Positions 15,984-22,501 of a stretch of DNA of 22,501 bases are shown here, piece by piece. Each line of letters begins with the position of its first letter. Within the stretch, counting starts at the first letter, position 1. The translations under genes and the position numbers were made by a program. The notes below the pieces were generated by a model. The model searched no databases and was not told where the DNA came from. It saw only the letters and a program-made list of their open reading frames with translations. This DNA is from Ruminococcus sp. UBA4350 (GTDB lineage: Bacteria > Bacillota > Clostridia > Oscillospirales > Ruminococcaceae), in NCBI GenBank assembly GCA_002394125.1, contig DGSY01000079.1:1-22501 (forward strand), written 5' to 3'.

Positions 15984-16664
15984 ATGAACCGTCAGGAATT
16001 TGAGGATACCGCCCGCCGCTACCGCGAGGAGCTGTTCCGGATGTACGCAAGCCAGAATCCCGCCGCACCGCCGCCGCCCAAGCCGCAGCCGCATTCCGCG
16101 CCGAAGCCTGAACCGCTCCCGCCTGTGCAGCCTGAGCCGGTCAGAGCCGCACCGCCTGAAACTGTCCCCGCAGCAGCGCCGCTCCCCGCTGATCTGCCGC
16201 CGGAGCAGTCCACGCAGGAAACACCCGCTCCCCCGCAGGAACCGGAGCCCGATCCGCCGGAGGCGCCCGGCCTGCCCAAGCGCGATTATACCGGCATCAT
16301 CCGCGTACATACCGCGACCGCGCAGGGTGCCCGTCCGGTCTCCGGTGCCGCCGTCATCATCACCCGCACCGTGCAGGGCGATCCGGAGCTGATCTCGCTC
16401 CAGTCCACCGACGATAGCGGCAATATCGAGCCCGTACAGGTTCCCGCGCCGCAGCCCTCCGCCGATCAGCGGAATCCGCAGTCCTTTTTCTACGATATCA
16501 CCGTGCAGGCGCAGGGCTATTACCGCGAGCAGAGCGCCGATGTGCCGGTCTTCCCGAATGTCACCTCGGTGCAGAATTTCGATCTGATCCCGCTGCCCGC
16601 CGGTACCGACGAGCCCGATACCGGCGGCGACCTGACATTCTATAACAATATGCAGCGGTACTGA
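15984..16664 (+). CDS. Pro-rich protein with C-terminal beta-sandwich-like domain
   Basis: No named family recognised. The 226-residue protein has a short charged N-terminal helix (MNRQEFEDTARRYREELFRM). A Pro/Glu-rich linker follows (about 24-100, including PPPPKPQPHSAPKPEPLPP). The C-terminal domain (about 101-205) reads IIRVHTATAQGARPVSGAAVII...STDDSGN...YDITVQAQGYY, like carboxypeptidase-regulatory or Cna-B-type beta-sandwiches. There is no signal peptide or membrane segment. The start at 15984 is 7 bases after AAGGAG; the frame extends upstream without a ribosome site. The following SpoIID-like gene starts 14 bases after the stop, so the proteins probably act together. Similar Pro-rich/SpoIID-PG-binding pairs occur, as I recall, in other Clostridia without assigned function. 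Confidence 0.85.
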   Translation: MNRQEFEDTARRYREELFRMYASQNPAAPPPPKPQPHSAPKPEPLPPVQPEPVRAAPPETVPAAAPLPADLPPEQSTQETPAPPQEPEPDPPEAPGLPKRDYTGIIRVHTATAQGARPVSGAAVIITRTVQGDPELISLQSTDDSGNIEPVQVPAPQPSADQRNPQSFFYDITVQAQGYYREQSADVPVFPNVTSVQNFDLIPLPAGTDEPDTGGDLTFYNNMQRY

Positions 16665-16678
16665 GAGGGGCGGTGCAG

Positions 16679-18067
16679 ATGCTCAGCGGAGAAGTCTTTA
16701 TTCCGGAAACGATCACAGTCCATCTCGGCACGCCCGATTCGGATGCCGCCAATGTGACGATCCCCTATATCAGCTATCTGAAAAATGTCGCGAGCAGCGA
16801 GATTTTCCCGACATGGCCGGAGAATGCGCTGCGCGCCAATATCTACGCGATCAATACCTTTGCGCTCAACCGCATTTTCACGGAATGGTACCGCTCCCGC
16901 GGCTATCCTTTCGATATCACCAGCTCGACGCAGTACGATCAGGCATTCTTCTACGGGCGGGAGATCTTTGAAAATATCAGCAATCTCGCGGATGAACTTG
17001 TTCGTTCGTACATCCGGCGGCAGGGCAGCTATGAGCCGCTCTTTGCCGCATTCTGTGACGGCTCGCGCACGAGCTGTGCAGGGCTTTCGCAGTGGGGGAC
17101 GGTCGGCCTTGCGAATCAGGGGCTGATTCCCTATGAGATCCTGCAATATTTCTACGGCGAGGATATTGACATTGTCCGCGCAAGGGAGATCCGTGCGCCT
17201 GCGCCGAGCTATCCGGGCGTTCCGCAGTCCGAGGGCATGGTCGGACGCGATGTGCAGACGATCCAGATCCAGCTCAACCGCATCTCCGGCAATTTCCCCG
17301 CGATTCCCAGAATTCCCGATGCGGACGGCATTTACGATGCGCGGACTGCGGAGTCGGTGCGGGTATTCCAGTCGGTATTCGGGCTGCCGGTCAGCGGAAC
17401 GGTCGATGAGCCGACATGGAACCAGCTCTCGTATATTTATGTCAGCGTGAAAAAGCTCGCGGAGCTGGAATCCGAGGGGCTGGATTATGCCGAGCTGAGC
17501 CGGTCGTTTCCGGCGGTGCTGCGCGAGGGCGATTACGGCGATGCAGTGCGGGCATTTCAGTATTATCTTGCGGTCGTCGGGGCATACTATGCAAGCGTGA
17601 TCCCCATTCGCATCAGCGGCAGCTTTGATGCGGAAACGGCTGCGGCGGTGCGCTCCTTTCAGCAGACCTACGGTCTCCCGCAGACCGGCATTGCCGACCG
17701 CCGCACATGGAATGATATCTACCGCGCCTATGCGGGCATCCTCGCCTCCGAGCCGCCGGAGGACTGCGTCCGGCTCTATCCGAATACGGTGCTGCGCGAG
17801 GGCGTCCGCGGAGAGAGTGTCAAATTATTGCAGCAATATCTGACATACATTTCGCAATATGATCCGAATATCCAGCCAATCTCCGACACCGGCTATTTCG
17901 GCCCGCTGACACGCGCAGCCGTGCAGGCATTCCAGCGCGAATACGGCCTGACGGCAGACGGACAGGTCGGCGTGGTGACATGGGATGCGATCACGGGCGT
18001 CTATTCCGAGATGAAATGCGGCGCGGGCAAGCGGCCGTATCAGGCACCGGGGTATATTATTCGATGA
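16679..18067 (+). CDS. SpoIID-like protein with three peptidoglycan-binding domains
   Basis: A 462-residue protein. Residues 10-170 resemble the SpoIID/LytB lytic transglycosylase or amidase-enhancer fold. VASSEIFPTWPENALRANIYA places Glu41 at the position of the SpoIID catalytic acid. FDITSSTQYDQAF and GLSQWGTVGLANQGLIPYEILQYFYG match later SpoIID motifs, and Cys126/Cys133 lie where clostridial SpoIID has a zinc site. Three PG_binding_1 domains follow (about 187-255, 281-352, 372-445), each ending in a (V/L)xAFQxxYGLPxTG...TW-type motif. SpoIID normally carries a membrane anchor; here there is none, nor a signal peptide. Start: ATG at 16679, 8 bases after AGAGGGG; the GTG at 16673 is too close. 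Middle gene of a tight cassette. Its activity and location are unproven. Confidence 0.88.
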   Translation: MLSGEVFIPETITVHLGTPDSDAANVTIPYISYLKNVASSEIFPTWPENALRANIYAINTFALNRIFTEWYRSRGYPFDITSSTQYDQAFFYGREIFENISNLADELVRSYIRRQGSYEPLFAAFCDGSRTSCAGLSQWGTVGLANQGLIPYEILQYFYGEDIDIVRAREIRAPAPSYPGVPQSEGMVGRDVQTIQIQLNRISGNFPAIPRIPDADGIYDARTAESVRVFQSVFGLPVSGTVDEPTWNQLSYIYVSVKKLAELESEGLDYAELSRSFPAVLREGDYGDAVRAFQYYLAVVGAYYASVIPIRISGSFDAETAAAVRSFQQTYGLPQTGIADRRTWNDIYRAYAGILASEPPEDCVRLYPNTVLREGVRGESVKLLQQYLTYISQYDPNIQPISDTGYFGPLTRAAVQAFQREYGLTADGQVGVVTWDAITGVYSEMKCGAGKRPYQAPGYIIR

Positions 18068-18080
18068 GGAGGAAATACTG

Positions 18081-18593
18081 ATGCTGTATACCGAGGCACA
18101 GAAGCAGGAGCATATCGAGGAGATCCTGACGCTGCTGTATCAGGTCGCGCTGCGCGACAGCCGCATTCCGGTCGTGCTGCCGGGGAAGACCTATACGGAG
18201 GAGGCTGCGCTGGCGGTGCGGGCATTTCAGCAGGCATACGGTCTGCCCGTGACCGGCGAGATCGACGATGCGACATGGAATGCGATCGCCGCGGCGTATC
18301 ACTCGCTGCTGGATGCCGCGCAGCCGCTGGTGCTGTTTCCGGCGGGGACATTCATTTTGCAGGAGGGCGACCGCGGGGATCTGGTTCATCTCGTGCAGGT
18401 GCTGATCCGTCTGGCGGCGGGGCATTATGCGAATCTGGAGCCGATTCCGGTGACGGGAATATTTGATGCGGAGACAGCGGCGGCCGTGCGGCAGCTTCAG
18501 CGCATCGCCGGACTGCCGGAAAGCGGCGCGGTTGACCGGCAGACATGGAACCGTCTGGCCGCGCTCATCAACAGTCTGCCGCTGCGCATATGA
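18081..18593 (+). CDS. Protein of two peptidoglycan-binding domains
   Basis: A 170-residue protein made almost wholly of two PG_binding_1 repeats (about 10-75 and 92-165): LAVRAFQQAYGLPVTGEIDDATWNAI, then AAVRQLQRIAGLPESGAVDRQTWNRL. There is no signal peptide, membrane segment or catalytic domain. It may be an adaptor that binds the glycan target of the preceding protein, or pairs with it. AGGAGGA lies 7 bases upstream of the ATG, and the gap from the previous stop is 13 bases. The domains resemble those of the upstream gene, so it may have arisen by partial duplication and separation of that gene's C-terminus; this is inference. Confidence 0.88.
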   Translation: MLYTEAQKQEHIEEILTLLYQVALRDSRIPVVLPGKTYTEEAALAVRAFQQAYGLPVTGEIDDATWNAIAAAYHSLLDAAQPLVLFPAGTFILQEGDRGDLVHLVQVLIRLAAGHYANLEPIPVTGIFDAETAAAVRQLQRIAGLPESGAVDRQTWNRLAALINSLPLRI

Positions 18594-18632
18594 TCCCGCA
18601 GGCGGCGAACGAATGAATGCAGGAGGTGCGAA

Positions 18633-19829
18633 ATGCAGAAGCCTTATCGGGAACCGATGTTTGCAGTGCTGGTGTCGGCGGGCGCCGTGCTGATTCTTTT
18701 TGCCGCGCTGCTTTTGCATCTCGCGCCGGTCTGTTCTGCATTGCTCCGGCTGCTGCAAACGCTCCGGCCGCTGCTGCTTGGCGTGCTGTTCGCGTCGATG
18801 CTGGAGCCGTCCTATCACCGCCTGCATACCGATTTCACCGGCTTTGCAGAGCGGCATCATTTCCGGCATACGGGCTGGATCCGGCCGGTCTCGCTGCTTG
18901 GCGCGATTCTCCCGCCGGTGCTGATTCTCGTCAGCGTGATCTGCCTGCTGATCCCGCAGATCATCCGCTCGGTGCAGCTGATCTCCGGCAATCTCGGCAG
19001 CTACAGCGAAACGCTCCGCCGCTGGTTCCGGAGCTATTCCGGCACCGCACTCGCCGCGCTTTTCCCGCCGGAAAAGCTGAGTGCCATGCTGGATGAATTG
19101 CAGGACAAGCTCCCGGATGTATTTATGAAAACATATGATTATACCGCTGCGCTGGTGCGGATCCTGCTGGATATCGGCATCGGCGCGGTATTCGCGCTCT
19201 ATCTGCTTGCGGATAAGCCGCAGATCCGCCGCAGACTGCATACGCTCTGCCGCAGCCGCCGCAGTCATGCAGAGCTGCGGACGATCCTGCGGCGCGGGCG
19301 GCTCGTCTGCGGGACATTCGCCTGTTTTCTCAGCTCACAGTGCAAGGAGGCGCTGATCCTCGGCGGGCTTTGCTGGTGCGGGATGACGCTGTTCCGCTTT
19401 CCGTATCCGGCGCTCATCAGCGCGGTCATCGGCATCACGAATATCGTGCCGTATATCGGGCCGCTCGTCGGAACAGTGCCGTGTGTACTGCTTCTGCTGC
19501 TGGTGAAGCCCTCTGCGGTGATCTGGTTTCTGGTGTATATCGTGATATTGCAGCAGATCGAGAGCAATCTGATCTATCCGCGGGTGATCGGACATTCGAT
19601 CGGACTGCCGCCCGCATGGGTGCTTGCGGCGATCATCATCGGCGGAGGACTGTTCGGCATGGCGGGGATGCTGCTCGGTGTCCCGGCGGCCGCCGTGCTG
19701 TATGCGGCACTATTTGGCGGGGAGCCCCCGGCGGCAGTGGCGGGGAGCCCCCGGCGGCAGTGCCGCAGCCATGATCTAAAGTTCTCCGGAAGCGAACGGG
19801 AGCAGAATGGGATGAAAGCCAGACCGTAA
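18633..19829 (+). CDS. AI-2E family transporter with frameshifted C-terminal tail
   Basis: A 398-residue polytopic membrane protein of the AI-2E/PerM family. Members transport varied substrates; some export autoinducer-2 and others act as sodium/proton antiporters, so the substrate is unknown. Family traits are an N-terminal pair of membrane segments and a middle soluble section with amphipathic helices (about 95-170). Late segments follow with ISAVIGITNIVPYIGPLVGTVP, LQQIESNLIYPRVIGHSIGLPPAWV and GGGLFGMAGMLLGVPAAAVLY. The start follows AGGAGG by 6 bases. The tail is odd: a 23-bp tandem duplication (19716-19738, 19739-19761) shifts the frame. With one copy the protein would end ALFGGEPPAAVPQP at 19774; now it gains a polar, basic tail with no family likeness. 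It is the fourth gene of the cassette, 39 bases after the previous stop. Confidence 0.92.
   Translation: MQKPYREPMFAVLVSAGAVLILFAALLLHLAPVCSALLRLLQTLRPLLLGVLFASMLEPSYHRLHTDFTGFAERHHFRHTGWIRPVSLLGAILPPVLILVSVICLLIPQIIRSVQLISGNLGSYSETLRRWFRSYSGTALAALFPPEKLSAMLDELQDKLPDVFMKTYDYTAALVRILLDIGIGAVFALYLLADKPQIRRRLHTLCRSRRSHAELRTILRRGRLVCGTFACFLSSQCKEALILGGLCWCGMTLFRFPYPALISAVIGITNIVPYIGPLVGTVPCVLLLLLVKPSAVIWFLVYIVILQQIESNLIYPRVIGHSIGLPPAWVLAAIIIGGGLFGMAGMLLGVPAAAVLYAALFGGEPPAAVAGSPRRQCRSHDLKFSGSEREQNGMKARP
19716..19761 (+). repeat. 23-bp tandem duplication inside the AI-2E permease gene
   Basis: Two exact head-to-tail copies of a 23-base unit (19716-19738, 19739-19761) beginning GGCGGGGAGCCCCCGG. 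Since 23 is not a multiple of three, the reading frame changes at the second copy. Confidence 0.95.
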
Positions 19830-19895
19830 AATAGGCGCGATCAGCGCCGTAACAGCGACAACTCTGATATGCTCCGCGAAACGGCGCCGAAGGAT

Positions 19896-19920
19896 AACGG
19901 CTGTCGGCACTGCCGACCGG
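19896..19920 (+). repeat. 25-bp hairpin repeat, copy B
   Basis: Matches copy A (15886-15910) at 24 of 25 positions; the single difference (A for T) lies in the loop. It abuts the -35 box of the downstream promoter. Confidence 0.85.
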
Positions 19921-19949
19921 TTGACAAATAGAAGCGGATGTGGTATGAT
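19921..19949 (+). promoter_or_regulatory. Sigma-A type promoter of the zinc-ribbon/GNAT unit
   Basis: Perfect TTGACA (19921-19926), a 17-base spacer and TATGAT (19944-19949), 38 bases before the start codon. The hairpin repeat ends at the base before the -35 box. Confidence 0.8.
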
Positions 19950-19986
19950 GCAATCAGCAAGGCCATACCTTACAGGAGGTGAAAAC

Positions 19987-21954
19987 ATGATACGCTGCCC
20001 CTACTGCGGAACCGAATATGAACAGGCGCCGGCGCAGTGCGCCGAATGCGGAATGCCGCTTGATACTGAGCCGGATCTGATCGCCGCCGCACTCGAACAG
20101 GAACGCCGCGCCGATGCCGCCGGAAAAGCCATGCAGAAGCGCTTCGCGGAGCGCTACGGCAGTCTCCCCGCGATGACCGGCACGCCGTCCGATGCGGCCG
20201 CTGCCGAAGCCGATGAACACGCAGGCAGCAAAACCGGCACTATCCTGACCGTCGCTGCGATCGCCGGAATCATTGCACTGAGCATTGCCGCCGTCATCGG
20301 GCTGTTCCGCGAAAAGCCGACGCCGCCGGTTCAGATCGCCGCAGACAGCGGCTATGCATTCTATGCCGCGGACGGCGCACTCTATTTCCGCAATGAAGCC
20401 GCGCAGACCTCCTATCTGCTCTGCGAGGACTGGGCATCCGCTTTTTCGCTCAAGCGACCGGAAGCGCTGATGCAGCTGAGTCCTGACGGCAGCCGTGTCT
20501 ATTATCCGCGCAGCTATTCCGAGGAAAGCGAGACCTGCACACTCGCCTGCCGTACACTCAGCAATATGGAGCAGGAGCAGTCCGTCGCGTCCATATCGCT
20601 TTCCGGCTGGCTGTCGGGCATGAACTTTACATATTTTTCCGACGCGTATGATCCGTCGGACGAGCTGAGCTTGATGCAGCCCTATATCCTGCTCGGCAAT
20701 TCGGTGTTCTATGTCAATACCGCGGGACAGCTTTGCCGGCAGTCTGCCGATGCCGCACAGAGCAGCGCCGCAGTCCTCGACCGGAATATCTGCCGGCTCT
20801 GGACGGCTCCGGAGGCGGATTCCGTTTTCTGGCTGCGCGGAGAGGAGGGAATGATGCGGACAAGCCGCTATACCGGAAGATGCAGCGCAATGGAATATGC
20901 TCCGGCGCCCTGCACGCTGTTATACTGTTCGGAAACAGATGAGCCGTCGGAAATCGATTTCCAGTCTCCGGCGATCACCTCATGGATGATCCCTCACACG
21001 GACAGCAGCCGCTACTTCTATTTCACCGGCTCCTATGAAGGCGAGATGATATCGCTCTTTCAGCTTGACCTGCAAAATCTCCGGCTCTGCGAGCAGTTCG
21101 ACAGCACCGAGCTTGCGGGGCCGCTCACGATGCCGCGTTTTCTTCAGGCATATCCGGACGGCTGCTGCTACTATATCATCCAGACAGAATCCGGTGAACA
21201 GGCGGAGATCCGCTATTTCAAGCGGCAGCATGACCGCGTCTATCCGGTCTGCGCGGCTGATCCGGAGCAGGGCGATGAATATCTGGATATCTGCCGCGAG
21301 GCACCGTATCTTCTCATGCGCGGCGCTTCGGCATGGGAGCAGGTGCTCTATCATGAATATACGCCGGCAGAGATTGAGATGACAGACTTCGGCAACGCGT
21401 TCGTTCCGGTCTTCCGCATTGCGCCGCACGGACGGCTGCTCTCCTGTGCCCTTGCATACGATTCGCAGATCAGGCAGATGTATACGGGCGCGCTCTCCGG
21501 CGACCGGATCGTTATGCAGTCCATGCAGTCCTTTATGCCCAATGCTTCGATTTATGGACAGCCCGGCACTTCGCATTTCGTCATGGAATGGGAGCAGGCG
21601 CTCTATTCAGAGGACTGCAATACAAGTTTTCCGCAATTCGTACAGAACTCCCTGCAAAGCCGCAGCGATTCGCTCTGGTTCACCGCAAAAGCGGAGAATG
21701 CCGGATATTATCTCTACCGCAGCGAGGATACCACGCTGCATCCGACCGATGTCATCGCGGACAATGTCGTGGATTTCATCGTGACCGGCGGCAAAGAGGC
21801 TTATGTGATCTCGGACGGAAAGCTGCTCCGGTGTACCGCTGTGCCGGATGCCGGAGAGGAATCCGACAGGCGTGTGCAGTCTGTCACGGCGGCAGAAAAA
21901 GCCGATACGCTTTACTGCGCCGGAAATCTGCCGAAAGGAGAGAGCGCTGCATGA
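19987..21954 (+). CDS. Zinc-ribbon, single-TM protein with beta-propeller-like domain
   Basis: A 655-residue protein of unknown function. It begins with a zinc ribbon (MIRCPYCGTE...AQCAECGMPL, Cys4, 7, 18, 21). A cytoplasmic linker and one membrane segment (about 84-107) follow, then about 540 residues predicted to lie outside the cell. That part has repeating strands with LSPDGSRVYY, RYFYFTGSYEGEMISLFQLDL, SLWFTAKAENAGYYLYRSED and a C-terminal AYVISDGKLL. This resembles beta-propeller/DUF5050-type proteins of Clostridia, some of which sense or bind cell-wall or sugar ligands. I see no catalytic motif. I chose the ATG at 19987, 6 bases after AGGAGGT, over an upstream in-frame start that overlaps the promoter. 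The stop overlaps the next gene's start. Confidence 0.85.
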   Translation: MIRCPYCGTEYEQAPAQCAECGMPLDTEPDLIAAALEQERRADAAGKAMQKRFAERYGSLPAMTGTPSDAAAAEADEHAGSKTGTILTVAAIAGIIALSIAAVIGLFREKPTPPVQIAADSGYAFYAADGALYFRNEAAQTSYLLCEDWASAFSLKRPEALMQLSPDGSRVYYPRSYSEESETCTLACRTLSNMEQEQSVASISLSGWLSGMNFTYFSDAYDPSDELSLMQPYILLGNSVFYVNTAGQLCRQSADAAQSSAAVLDRNICRLWTAPEADSVFWLRGEEGMMRTSRYTGRCSAMEYAPAPCTLLYCSETDEPSEIDFQSPAITSWMIPHTDSSRYFYFTGSYEGEMISLFQLDLQNLRLCEQFDSTELAGPLTMPRFLQAYPDGCCYYIIQTESGEQAEIRYFKRQHDRVYPVCAADPEQGDEYLDICREAPYLLMRGASAWEQVLYHEYTPAEIEMTDFGNAFVPVFRIAPHGRLLSCALAYDSQIRQMYTGALSGDRIVMQSMQSFMPNASIYGQPGTSHFVMEWEQALYSEDCNTSFPQFVQNSLQSRSDSLWFTAKAENAGYYLYRSEDTTLHPTDVIADNVVDFIVTGGKEAYVISDGKLLRCTAVPDAGEESDRRVQSVTAAEKADTLYCAGNLPKGESAA

Positions 21955-22388
21955 TCCGCGTGATCCGAACCGAAACGCTTGCGCAGCGCGCCGGTGTTTA
22001 CTATATCCGCATTCAGGCAATGGCGCGGAAATATCACATCGCTCTGGAGCAGGAGTTTGATGCGCACGACACGCCCGATGCGCAGTATATCCTGCTGCTC
22101 GATGATGATTTCCCGGCCGCCTGCTGCCGGCTCTATCCGGAGAGCGCAGAGGAAATCATGCTCGGGCGGGTGGTGGTACTGCCGGAATACCGCGGGCAGG
22201 GGCTGGGCAGCCGCGCCGTACTGGAAGCGGAGCGCTGGGCAGCGGAGCAGGGCTTCCGGAGAGCCGTTCTCGAAAGCCGCACCGGAAAGACCGGCTTCTA
22301 TGAAAAGCTCGGCTATGCAGCCGTGAGCGGCGCAGTCATTCACGGTGAGACCTTCGACTGCATCCGCATGACAAAAGAACTCATATAA
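21951..22388 (+). CDS. GNAT family N-acetyltransferase
   Basis: A 145-residue acetyltransferase of the GNAT superfamily, which transfers an acetyl group from acetyl-CoA to an amine; the substrate is unknown. The acetyl-CoA loop is VVVLPEYRGQGLGSRAV (74-90, R/Q-x-x-G-x-G pattern). A helix with WAAEQGF follows, then the typical FYEKLGY (116-122) and a final strand. The ATG at 21951 overlaps the stop of the preceding gene (ATGA), with AAAGGAG about ten bases upstream, so translation is coupled. A longer in-frame extension into the upstream gene has no ribosome site. Coupling with a membrane propeller protein suggests co-function but may be chance. Confidence 0.92.
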   Translation: MIRVIRTETLAQRAGVYYIRIQAMARKYHIALEQEFDAHDTPDAQYILLLDDDFPAACCRLYPESAEEIMLGRVVVLPEYRGQGLGSRAVLEAERWAAEQGFRRAVLESRTGKTGFYEKLGYAAVSGAVIHGETFDCIRMTKELI

Positions 22389-22454
22389 GAAGGAACCGCC
22401 GGCAGCGCCGGTCTCCGATATGAGATCAGGCTGCGGAACACTGATTTTATATTT
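22389..22454. other. Intergenic stretch after the GNAT gene
   Basis: A small GC stem (CCGGC-AGC-GCCGG, about 22399-22411) follows the stop. No T-run follows it, so it is at best a weak terminator. No gene seen. Confidence 0.35.
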
Positions 22455-22477
22455 CCGTATCCATTGCACTTTTCGCC
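22455..22477 (+). repeat. Promoter-region repeat, copy 2
   Basis: Exact 23-base match in inverted orientation to 15668-15690; it includes the -35 box of the promoter at the window end. Confidence 0.85.
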
Positions 22478-22492
22478 ATAATATGCTATAAC
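22464..22492 (+). promoter_or_regulatory. Promoter for a gene beyond the window
   Basis: TTGCAC (22464-22469), a 17-base spacer and TATAAC (22487-22492). Same -35 and spacing as the MoxR promoter. The gene it serves lies past position 22501. Confidence 0.65.
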
Positions 22493-22501
22493 CGGGCAGT
22501 G

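Noticed and set aside
15707..15985. A 92-codon minus-strand frame with several Cys in the gap between divergent operons
   Set aside because: No ribosome binding site, starts over the next gene's ribosome site, and the Cys spacing fits no family.
18057..19268. A 403-codon minus-strand frame across the PG-binding and permease genes
   Set aside because: Shadow of real plus-strand genes; no motifs.
22396..22412. Terminator after the GNAT gene
   Set aside because: Short stem with no T-run on the plus strand.

Overview
The window looks like chromosomal DNA from an anaerobic Gram-positive member of the Clostridia, probably Oscillospiraceae/Ruminococcus-like. The grounds are a GC-rich sequence, strong AAGGAGG-type ribosome binding sites before nearly every gene, a T-box riboswitch, rubrerythrin, a clostridial-style feoA-feoA-feoB-Cys-rich iron operon, and a SpoIID/peptidoglycan-binding cassette of the sort found in Clostridia. 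The genus is inference. I saw no rRNA, tRNA, CRISPR array, transposase or phage gene.

Layout. Positions 1-4245 hold two minus-strand units, each with its own promoter and intrinsic terminator: a large YfhO-type polytopic membrane protein with a C-terminal SHOCT-like tail, and rubrerythrin. Divergent from rubrerythrin, at 4306-7410, are a promoter, a T-box leader, aspS (an aspartyl-tRNA synthetase of the SPGEF/HNPFSMP subtype) and a gene for a single-pass membrane protein of unknown function, closed by a strong terminator. Positions 7414-10754 are a minus-strand ferrous iron operon: promoter, DtxR/IdeR-like operator, two small feoA genes, feoB with a large acidic insertion, and a 56-residue Cys-rich FeoB-associated membrane protein. 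Positions 10854-15681 are a minus-strand MoxR ATPase / DUF58 / transglutaminase operon with tight or overlapping junctions.

Positions 15984-19829 run on the plus strand as one tight cassette: a Pro-rich protein with a beta-sandwich-like C-terminus, a SpoIID-like protein with three peptidoglycan-binding domains, a protein of two peptidoglycan-binding domains, and an AI-2E family permease. The first three show no signal peptide. Positions 19921-22388 form a second plus-strand unit: a zinc-ribbon/single-TM/beta-propeller-like protein overlapping a GNAT acetyltransferase. The window ends on another promoter.

The most interesting observations are: (i) the aspS T-box appears to present an Asn codon (AAC) as specifier while the synthetase carries the His31 seen in non-discriminating AspRSs, suggesting that aspS senses uncharged tRNA-Asn and supports indirect Asn-tRNA synthesis; (ii) an exact 23-bp promoter-region repeat, in inverted orientation, at the MoxR promoter and at the window end; (iii) a 25-bp hairpin repeat (24/25 identical) upstream of both plus-strand units; (iv) a 23-bp tandem duplication that frameshifts the tail of the AI-2E permease; (v) a signal-less SpoIID/peptidoglycan-binding cassette; (vi) a DtxR-like box in the feo leader. 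All searches and structures are untested here; the calls rest on reading the sequence and recalling family motifs.
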